Positions 1 through 5,328 of a DNA stretch of 11,579 bases are shown here, in pieces (the first letter of the stretch is position 1; the number at the start of each line of letters is the position of its first letter). This stretch comes from an uncultured Verrucomicrobiales bacterium. GTDB taxonomy: Bacteria; Verrucomicrobiota; Verrucomicrobiia; Verrucomicrobiales; Akkermansiaceae. A program made the translations under genes and the position numbers. Location of the stretch: contig CALCWC010000062.1 in NCBI GenBank assembly GCA_937905985.1, positions 1 to 11,579 of the forward strand, written 5' to 3'. Below the pieces are notes generated by a model. The model saw only the letters and a program-made list of their open reading frames with translations, made no database searches and was not told the DNA's origin.

Positions 1-1430
1 TTGAGAGCAATCTTCTTGTGGGAAGCGGCAAGACGCTCTCCCTGAGCGGCAACCTGGGGGGCTCCGGCATCATCACCCTAGGGGACAAGGCCACCCTGGA
101 CCTCGGAGTCCACGCCCTCGCTAACAACGTCATCGTAGACGGAAGCAATACCACCATAACCGGCGGCGGCAGCATAAAGGGCGACATCACCGTGCAAACC
201 GGCAAATCGCTCAAGCTGGACGGCACCTTGAAGGGAAGTGTCGATGTCACCCTGGGAGCAAACTCCTCGCTGGACCTCGGCTCTCAGGACCGCTACTGCT
301 CCGTCACCGTAATCGGGAACAACGCGGCCATCCTCAACGGCAAGCTCGAACTCAACATGTACATTGCAGAGAACGTGGATTTCACCTTATCGCAAAACAG
401 CGCTGAAATTAGTGGTACTATCTTTCTGAAAGGCAACAACACGCTGGACCTTGGCGGCAAAACCGTTGATAGCATCAATTTGTTCGGCAAATCCGCAACC
501 ATAGGAAAAGGAACAGTCGACAATGACATTTCCATGGGGGACGACACGATACTGACACTGAGTGGCGATATCTCCATCAAGGACGGCATAAGGATAGATG
601 GCTCCAACAACACGGTAAACCTCAACGGTCACACCCTCACCGGAAGGGTTACAACGCATCAGGGCAACAACAACATCGGCAACGGAACGATTGCCGGCAA
701 TGTAATCGTGAACCGTGGTAGCCGCATACACCTCTACGGCGAAACGCACTTCAAAGGCGGCACCATGACATTTGAAAATGACCCCACCACCGTCAAAGCG
801 CTTGACCCCGCCACCCCCGGCCTGTTGAAGGAGCTTACCGTCTCCAAGGGCCTGATTGCCGGAACGGACAGGCAAGCCAGCCTGGCGGACGGGCTGGACA
901 TCAGCCGCATGGGGCAGGACCTGAAGCTGGAGAACCTTGTGCTCACCGCCAACAACTCCATCTCCGTGGGCAACGGCCACTCCATCACGCTCAACAACGT
1001 CACCATCAAGCTCTCCCAAGCGCTCTACGATGAGACGGAGGGTGTCTTCCACTTCAACCTGGGCACCCTCATCAACTGCGACCTTGTGATGGAGAACGTG
1101 CTGCTGGACGCCTCCGACCTCTCCCTGCCGGAAGGTTTCGACCCAGCCACAACATCCGTGGTGTTCGACTTCGGGGATGATGTGACCATCAAGCAAGCCA
1201 CCGGGCTGGATATGCGCCTGGGCAACTACTGGAGCCCCTCCCTGAACCTGGACCAACAGGGCAAGGTCATCTTCACCAAGCTGGTACCCACCCCGGAACC
1301 CACCCCGGGAACGTTGTCCTTGCTGGCGTTTGCCGCCCTCGCCGCCCGCAGGCGTCGTGCCCATTGCCAACCTGCTCGGCACACAAACACCCCCCAAATC
1401 TTAAATCCCCCATCCCAAATCCGAAATTAA
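1..1430 (+). CDS. Repeat-rich beta-helical surface protein with PEP-CTERM-like C-terminus (5' truncated by window edge)
   Basis: The reading frame is open to the left edge (codons from base 3 read E-S-N-L-L-V-G-S-G), so the true start lies outside the window and the GTG at 18 is only internal. About 475 residues are visible. Counting from that GTG, residues 21-250 hold four tandem repeats of 57-58 residues rich in Gly, Asn, Thr and short beta-strand motifs such as LDLG, as in parallel beta-helix or autotransporter-like adhesins. The C-terminus has PEP (residues 426-428), a hydrophobic stretch (LSLLAFAALAA) and an RRRR cluster (444-447). This is the layout of PEP-CTERM sorting signals, which exosortase-type systems process at the envelope. 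Unusually, 23 further residues follow the arginines, whereas such proteins normally end there. The ligand is unknown. It converges with the AAA+ gene, 30 bases away. The surface-protein call is firm; the function is not known. Confidence 0.75.
   Translation, partial: ESNLLVGSGKTLSLSGNLGGSGIITLGDKATLDLGVHALANNVIVDGSNTTITGGGSIKGDITVQTGKSLKLDGTLKGSVDVTLGANSSLDLGSQDRYCSVTVIGNNAAILNGKLELNMYIAENVDFTLSQNSAEISGTIFLKGNNTLDLGGKTVDSINLFGKSATIGKGTVDNDISMGDDTILTLSGDISIKDGIRIDGSNNTVNLNGHTLTGRVTTHQGNNNIGNGTIAGNVIVNRGSRIHLYGETHFKGGTMTFENDPTTVKALDPATPGLLKELTVSKGLIAGTDRQASLADGLDISRMGQDLKLENLVLTANNSISVGNGHSITLNNVTIKLSQALYDETEGVFHFNLGTLINCDLVMENVLLDASDLSLPEGFDPATTSVVFDFGDDVTIKQATGLDMRLGNYWSPSLNLDQQGKVIFTKLVPTPEPTPGTLSLLAFAALAARRRRAHCQPARHTNTPQILNPPSQIRN
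78..767 (+). repeat. Four tandem 57-58-residue protein repeats (about 174 bp period)
   Basis: Within the surface protein, LDLG recurs at residues 27, 85 and 143 (numbered from base 18), and the related VNLNG follows at 200, giving spacings of 58, 58 and 57. A second landmark, Ile followed by a Gly-rich turn (ITGGG, ILNGK, IGKG, IGNG), recurs at residues 47, 105, 162 and 220 with the same period. The copies are strongly diverged at DNA level, so this is an old protein repeat and not a recent DNA duplication. Each unit would fit about three rungs of a beta-helix. Confidence 0.7.
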
Positions 1431-1436
1431 AACCGC
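1390..1436. repeat. Low-complexity tract of degenerate AAATCCC-type units
   Basis: The tract starts with six C residues and continues with phased units resembling AAATC, TTAAATCCCC, CATCCCAAATCC and GAAATTAAAA. On the minus strand it reads as G-runs (6, 5, 3 and 2 G) separated by ATTT-like spacers. It encodes the last residues of the surface protein and lies just downstream of the AAA+ stop codon on the other strand. Similar GGATTTGGGATTT-like spacers occur between genes in Planctomycetes and Verrucomicrobia (recalled, not checked). A role as a minus-strand transcription end or a G-quadruplex is possible but unproven. Confidence 0.4.
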
Positions 1437-1460
1437 TCCCTGTATCGCTCTTACCGCGCA

Positions 1461-3431
1461 TCATTCTCCAGGGAGGTCCTCAGGCTCAATGCCCGCCAGT
1501 TGGGCATCCGTGGGATTGGGGATGGAAACCAGGCGGTTGGCCTGGCGGGTGACGGCCTGCTCAAAGAGGTTGCGGACCTCGCGGGCGTTGGCAAAGTTCT
1601 CCGTGCGGCGGGCGTACAGGCCCTCCAGCACACGGCGCGCCTGGTCAGACGCGGCGTCGGAGAGGGTGTACCCGTTCTTGCGGCACATGCCGGCAAAGAT
1701 GTCCAGCAGCTCTGCGGGGGTGTAGTCCTCAAAGTGGATGAACTTGTTGAAGCGGGATGCCAGGCCGGGGTTGGACGCAATGAACTGCTGCATGAGCTTG
1801 GGATAGCCCGCCACAATCACAATCAGGTCGTCCCGGTGGTCCTCCATGGCCTTGAGCAGGGTGTCGATGGCTTCCTGCCCGAAGTCGTTCTCACCCTTGC
1901 TCTGGGAGAGGGTGTAGGCCTCGTCGATGAACAGGACGCCGCCCAGCGCCTTCTTGATCATCTCCTGCACCTTGAGGGCGGTCTGGCCCACATATCCGCC
2001 GACCAGGCCGGAGCGGTCGACCTCCACGAGGTTTCCGCCCTTGAGGACGCCGAGTTCTTTGTAGATGCGGGCAAGCAGGCGGGCCACGGTGGTCTTGCCG
2101 GTGCCGGGGTTGCCGGAGAAGACGAGGTGGTTGGAGGTGGGGATGGTCTTCATGCCGCGGGCAAGGCGCATGCGCTGCACCTCCAGCAGGTGAACCATGG
2201 AGGTGACGTCCTCCTTCACGGCGGTGAGCCCGGTGAGGGAGTTCAGTTCGTCCAGCAGCTCCGGCAGGCGGGAGGACGGCTCGCCGGGCGCGGAATCGCG
2301 CGCGGGAGAATCTGTCTGCGCCTCCTGGTAGAAGGCCTGGTCCAGGGTGGCGGTTTCCGTGAGGGAGCAGGGGAAGGCGTTGTTGTAGATGCGGTTGAGG
2401 TGGGTGATGTAGCGCAGGTAGGCGTCAATTTCCCTCTCGGTGGTCTTGGAATCGGCGATGATGAATTCCTTGCCGAATGCCTCGAATGCCTTGATGATGG
2501 CGGGGCCGCTCTTGAAGGAGGCGTTCCCGCGCTCGGCCATGTAGCGGTCGTCGCGGATGCAGTCCTCCATGGTCTGCGGGCAGCGCTCCAGGATGCCGGC
2601 GGGCTCCAGGCTGCCGCAGTGGATGCTCTCCTGCAGGGAGACGGCATCCACGGGCGTGTCCAGGTAGAAGCGCATCATGGTGGTCTCGTCCGGCGAGATG
2701 TGTCCATCTGCGGAGATGATGTAGACGGCGAAGTCCTCCAGGTCCCTCAGGAAGTGAAGGTAGCCGTCCTTGTGGGAGCCGATGTTGGCGATGCGCGTCT
2801 GCGTGGCCTCCTGCATGGAGGTGAGCAGCTGCTTGAAGTCGTCGTAGTTGGGGGCGATTTTGGCAATCTCCTTGGACTGGGCGAGGTTGAAGGCGTAGCG
2901 GAAATCGCGGGATTGCCACTTGCGCTGCAGGTGGTCATGGGAGTAGGTCGCCAGGAAATCGATGTACGCATCCCGCCGCGCCCGTGCCTGGGCGCCATTG
3001 CCGCGTGACAAGAGATTGGTGCCGGCCTGCAGCACGGTCTCGCTCAGCGCGAACATGTTCTCCACGTAGATCTTGCTGGGGTGGTAGCCGCGGAACGGCA
3101 CGGCCTTCTCCGCCTCCAAGATGGTGTGCAGGGAGAACGGTACCTTGGTGGGGTAGTCCTCATCCGTGATGCCGCGCTCCTCCATGTAGCGCTGCCATTT
3201 ATCCTTCGTCAGGCGGTAGCTGAACAACGCGCTCACGCAGTCCAGCTCGTCCTTCGCCAGATTTCCGTCCACATTGGCCAGGTACAGCAGGAACGCCATG
3301 GCGTCCAGCCTCAGCACCTCCCGGAAATCCTTCTCCCCGTACACGCCGCTGCGCGCCACGAAGTCGCACAGCGCGGCCAGGCGCATTTCCATGGCATGGC
3401 GTTCACGGGAGAGTTGGCGGATGTTGATCAT
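1461..3431 (-). CDS. CbbX/SpoVK-type AAA+ ATPase with TerB-like N-terminal region
   Basis: A 656-residue protein. The C-terminal AAA+ module (about 395-650) has Walker A GNPGTGKTT (440-448), a CbbX-type pore loop SGLVGGYVGQTA (474-485), Walker B VLFIDEAY (499-506), sensor 1 IVIVAGYP (537-544), an arginine-finger region GLASRFNKF (556-564) and the family motif NAREVRNLFE (615-624). CbbX/SpoVK relatives are hexameric remodellers; the target here is unknown. The N-terminal 390 residues are mainly helical, with three acidic motifs of the TerB pattern (Asp, then Glu seven residues later): VDGNLAKDE at 54-62, ADGHISPDE at 241-249 and ADSKTTERE at 326-334. The last two are about 85 residues apart, as within one TerB domain. 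There is no signal peptide or membrane segment, so it is cytoplasmic. The ATG at 3431 is chosen because GGAG lies 8 bases upstream; the longer open frame above it overlaps the opposite-strand promoter and gene. It is divergent from the metal-efflux genes. Confidence 0.85.
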   Translation of the reverse strand: MINIRQLSRERHAMEMRLAALCDFVARSGVYGEKDFREVLRLDAMAFLLYLANVDGNLAKDELDCVSALFSYRLTKDKWQRYMEERGITDEDYPTKVPFSLHTILEAEKAVPFRGYHPSKIYVENMFALSETVLQAGTNLLSRGNGAQARARRDAYIDFLATYSHDHLQRKWQSRDFRYAFNLAQSKEIAKIAPNYDDFKQLLTSMQEATQTRIANIGSHKDGYLHFLRDLEDFAVYIISADGHISPDETTMMRFYLDTPVDAVSLQESIHCGSLEPAGILERCPQTMEDCIRDDRYMAERGNASFKSGPAIIKAFEAFGKEFIIADSKTTEREIDAYLRYITHLNRIYNNAFPCSLTETATLDQAFYQEAQTDSPARDSAPGEPSSRLPELLDELNSLTGLTAVKEDVTSMVHLLEVQRMRLARGMKTIPTSNHLVFSGNPGTGKTTVARLLARIYKELGVLKGGNLVEVDRSGLVGGYVGQTALKVQEMIKKALGGVLFIDEAYTLSQSKGENDFGQEAIDTLLKAMEDHRDDLIVIVAGYPKLMQQFIASNPGLASRFNKFIHFEDYTPAELLDIFAGMCRKNGYTLSDAASDQARRVLEGLYARRTENFANAREVRNLFEQAVTRQANRLVSIPNPTDAQLAGIEPEDLPGE

Positions 3432-3439
3432 AGAGATGT

Positions 3440-3446
3440 CTCCACC
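3440..3446 (-). promoter_or_regulatory. Shine-Dalgarno site of the AAA+ gene
   Basis: Read on the minus strand this is GGTGGAG, with 8 bases between GGAG and the ATG at 3431. It decides the start of the AAA+ gene against the much longer upstream open frame. Confidence 0.6.
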
Positions 3447-3473
3447 TTTACCACTCCCGATGAGCGTTGTCAA
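3445..3473 (-). promoter_or_regulatory. Possible sigma70-type promoter of the AAA+ gene
   Basis: On the minus strand a perfect -35 box TTGACA (3473-3468) is followed after 17 bases by TAAAGG (3450-3445), which matches only three of six positions of the -10 consensus. The -10 box abuts the Shine-Dalgarno site, so the leader would be very short. The -35 box is convincing and the -10 box is weak. Confidence 0.35.
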
Positions 3474-3484
3474 TCTTGGAATGG

Positions 3485-3519
3485 GCGTCAGGAAAATCCG
3501 CGGGGGAAAGGCTTGACGC
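3485..3519. repeat. Inverted repeat GCGTCA / TGACGC in the divergent promoter region
   Basis: GCGTCA at 3485-3490 and its exact complement TGACGC at 3514-3519 are separated by 23 bases. The right arm overlaps the -35 box of the efflux promoter. The arms could be half-sites for a regulator acting between the two divergent genes. Six-base arms at this distance can occur by chance in GC-rich DNA, so support is limited. Confidence 0.25.
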
Positions 3520-3541
3520 AAAAGGAGCGCAGGTCTAATAT
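3513..3541 (+). promoter_or_regulatory. Sigma70-type promoter of the metal-efflux cluster
   Basis: TTGACG (3513-3518), a 17-base spacer and TAATAT (3536-3541) make a near-consensus promoter. Transcription would start near 3547-3550, only about 5-8 bases before the ATG at 3555, giving a nearly leaderless message. An AAAAGGAG at 3520-3527 lies inside the spacer and would be absent from that transcript. Confidence 0.6.
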
Positions 3542-3554
3542 AGTGAGCGTGCAA

Positions 3555-3959
3555 ATGTTGGCCAGATATTGCATGCTGGTGTTGGCGCTTCTGCTGATGC
3601 CGGTGGTGGTGACGGGCTCTCTGATGGAGGGCGCGGGGCCGCATTGCACGGAGGCGAACTGCTGCCTGCTGGCGCATTGCCATTGCGAATGCTGTGGCTG
3701 CACGGGCTTCTACCACCGCCATGAGGCGGACCATGAGCACCACGCGGACCATCACCACCACCACCATCACCACGGCGTGTTCGAGTTGCTGGGGGATGCG
3801 GGTGAGCTGCTGCCGCACGCGGCGGCGCCTGCGGTGGCGGTGCTGAGTGTGCCGTTGAGCCTTACGCCGCGCCAAACGGGCGCGGAAGAATTGCCGCCCT
3901 ACGCGCCGGAACATCGGTCGCGCGGCCCCGGTGGGGAATTTGCCCCGTTGCGTTGTTGA
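3555..3959 (+). CDS. Small exported Cys/His-rich metal-binding protein
   Basis: A 134-residue protein with a hydrophobic N-terminus typical of a signal peptide (about 1-22, core LVLALLLMPVVV). It is followed by a striking metal-ligand segment: eight Cys at 31, 36, 37, 42, 44, 46, 47 and 49 (pattern C-x4-CC-x4-C-x-C-x-CC-x-C), then His at 54, 56, 60, 62 and 63 and eight consecutive His at 66-73. The remaining 60 residues are ordinary and Pro/Ala/Leu-rich, with PP at 114-115. It is first in the efflux cluster, so a periplasmic metal buffer, sensor or chaperone feeding the pump is the natural inference. I do not recognise a named family; small Cys/His proteins sit next to CzcA-type pumps in other phyla, but homology is not shown. 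Start alternatives are GTG at 3543 (15 bases after AAAAGGAG) and ATG at 3573. ATG 3555 fits the promoter and the signal peptide. Confidence 0.65.
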   Translation: MLARYCMLVLALLLMPVVVTGSLMEGAGPHCTEANCCLLAHCHCECCGCTGFYHRHEADHEHHADHHHHHHHHGVFELLGDAGELLPHAAAPAVAVLSVPLSLTPRQTGAEELPPYAPEHRSRGPGGEFAPLRC

Positions 3960-3965
3960 AGGAGG
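3960..3965 (+). promoter_or_regulatory. Orphan perfect Shine-Dalgarno AGGAGG
   Basis: A perfect AGGAGG directly follows the stop codon of the Cys/His-rich gene. No ATG, GTG or TTG lies within 5-12 bases downstream; only a CTG at 3974 follows, opening 17 codons that end at a TAG. The next likely gene start is 82 bases away. Its last two bases are the first two of the stem beginning at 3964. Confidence 0.45.
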
Positions 3966-4021
3966 ACTGTACCCTGAACCCGCCCGTTCCCGCGAGGGAG
4001 CGGTGTCGCTTGATACAGTCC
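3964..4021 (+). ncRNA. Predicted structured RNA element in the spacer before the outer-membrane factor gene
   Basis: Two nested helices are visible. The outer 8-bp stem pairs GGACTGTA (3964-3971) perfectly with TACAGTCC (4014-4021). The inner hairpin pairs CCGTTCCC (3984-3991) with GGGAGCGG (3996-4003), eight pairs with one G-U, closed by a GCGA tetraloop of the GNRA class. Internal loops of 12 and 10 bases separate the helices. No U-run follows, so it is not a simple intrinsic terminator. It lies inside the presumed operon, 26 bases before the next start codon, where it could control translation, set an mRNA processing or stability boundary, or sense a ligand. No known riboswitch class was recognised. 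Confidence 0.5.
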
Positions 4022-4047
4022 AATTAGAAAAATCCTTCAACCATACC

Positions 4048-5328
4048 ATGCTCAAATTTACCTTTCCGTCGATAGCCGCGCTCATGCTCACCTGCTGCGT
4101 GGGCTACGCGCCGCTCGCCATCGATTTGAACCGCGACACCGCCGAATGGCGCGAGTTGTCGCAGAACCTCTGCCGCGGCGGCGCACTCACGCGGGCGGAC
4201 GCCTGCCGCATCGGCCTGCTGCTCAACCCGGACCTCAACCGCGCGCGCCTGACCTACGCCCGCAGCACCGAGGCCGCCAAGTACGCCGGGCTGTGGGACG
4301 ACCCCTCGCTCTCCGGCAGCCTGGAGCGCGTGCTGCAGGGCGGCTTTTTCAACCACAGCATCGCGCCCTCCCTCTCCATCCCCGTCACCGGCACCAAGGG
4401 CCTGGCGCGGCAGGTGGCTGAGCAATACAAGGAGGCCGACTACTGGCAGATGCGCGACAAGGAGCGCGCGTTCCTGGCAGAACTGAACACGCTGTGCAAC
4501 GAGGTGCTGGTCACCCACGCCAAGCTGGAGCTCATGCGCGGCCGTCTGGCGCAGGCTCGCGACGAGCAGCAGCGTGTGGAGAAGCTGCAATCTCTGGGCG
4601 AAGTCCCCTTTGCGGACATGCAGGTGGTCAACACCCGCTTGAGCGATTTGGTGAAGGACGAGCAGGAGCTCTCCAACCGCCATCTGGAGGTGCACCAACG
4701 GCTCACCCGCATGCTGGGGCTGCATCCCGCCGCGGGCGAGGTGGAGTTGGCCGCCGAGCTGCCATCATCCCTGCCGCAGAAGGCGTCCGCGCCCACGGCG
4801 GAGCTTCTGCTGAGCCATCCCGCCCTGCTGGCTGAGCAGGCTAACCTGGGGGCGGGCGAGCTGGAGCTGAAGGCTGAAATCCGCCGCCAGTTCCCGGATA
4901 TCTCCCTGGAGCCGGAATACCGCCGGGAGGACGAGGCCAACCGCATCGGGCTCGGCCTTAGCTTCACCCTCCCCGTATGGAACCGCAACCGAGCCGCCAT
5001 CCACACCGCGCAGGCCGAACGCGTGCTCGCGTGCCAGAAACTTGTTTCCACCTGGCGCGGGCTGCTGCAGGACGCCTCCGACCTCGCTGCCCAGCAGGAG
5101 CTGGCCTACACCCATTGCCGCGAGGAACAGGCGCGCATCGATGCCCTCGCGGGCGCGGAAGCCCGCCAGGAGCAGCTCTGCAGCATGGGCGAAACCGCTT
5201 TCCCCGCGCTGGCGGAGGCCCGTCAGGAAATCTACACCCGCCGCCTCAACTACTTGGACTGCCTCGGCAAGCTGCTGGACATCCGCGTGAAACTCCAATC
5301 CCTCAACCCCACCTCCTTCCAACAATGA
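4048..5328 (+). CDS. TolC/CzcC-type outer-membrane factor of a metal efflux system
   Basis: A 426-residue outer-membrane channel subunit of a tripartite RND exporter. The N-terminus is a hydrophobic signal with two Cys at 16-17 followed by VGYAPLAIDLN, resembling lipoprotein-type factors of the CusC/OprM group, although the lipobox MLTCC is imperfect. Two long helical TolC repeats follow, the first from about residue 50 and the second from about 245. The second contains the hairpin motif LPVWNRNRA (308-316), close to the LPLFNRNRG typical of CzcC relatives. Length is normal for the family. The ATG at 4048 precedes the signal sequence; the frame is open further upstream but would then run through the structured spacer and the previous gene. 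No clear Shine-Dalgarno site precedes it. Its stop codon overlaps the adaptor start (ATGA). Confidence 0.8.
   Translation: MLKFTFPSIAALMLTCCVGYAPLAIDLNRDTAEWRELSQNLCRGGALTRADACRIGLLLNPDLNRARLTYARSTEAAKYAGLWDDPSLSGSLERVLQGGFFNHSIAPSLSIPVTGTKGLARQVAEQYKEADYWQMRDKERAFLAELNTLCNEVLVTHAKLELMRGRLAQARDEQQRVEKLQSLGEVPFADMQVVNTRLSDLVKDEQELSNRHLEVHQRLTRMLGLHPAAGEVELAAELPSSLPQKASAPTAELLLSHPALLAEQANLGAGELELKAEIRRQFPDISLEPEYRREDEANRIGLGLSFTLPVWNRNRAAIHTAQAERVLACQKLVSTWRGLLQDASDLAAQQELAYTHCREEQARIDALAGAEARQEQLCSMGETAFPALAEARQEIYTRRLNYLDCLGKLLDIRVKLQSLNPTSFQQ

Noticed and set aside
387..1397. Long minus-strand open frame opposite the surface protein
   Set aside because: It lies antisense to a clear beta-helical coding sequence and reads as a low-complexity shadow with no recognisable motif.
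1431..1460. Terminator between the convergent surface-protein and AAA+ genes
   Set aside because: No stem with a following T-run could be found in these 30 bases on either strand.
1500..3008. 502-codon plus-strand open frame opposite the AAA+ gene
   Set aside because: It is antisense to the Walker A/B-bearing frame; its Gly/Val/Leu-rich composition is typical of a GC-rich antisense shadow.
3742..3780. CAC/CAT run as a possible engineered His-tag or vector sequence
   Set aside because: It is embedded in a natural Cys/His-rich exported protein with mixed codons and interspersed Asp, Glu and Ala, next to a His-rich adaptor; no vector sequence is seen.
3964..4021. Intrinsic terminator after the Cys/His-rich gene
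   Set aside because: The stems are strong, but the sequence after them is A-rich with no U-run on the plus strand and no T-run on the minus strand.
3432..4091. 220-residue N-terminal extension of the AAA+ frame on the minus strand
   Set aside because: It runs antisense through the divergent promoter and the Cys/His-rich gene, is Arg/His/Ala-rich shadow sequence, and ATG 3431 has a good Shine-Dalgarno site.
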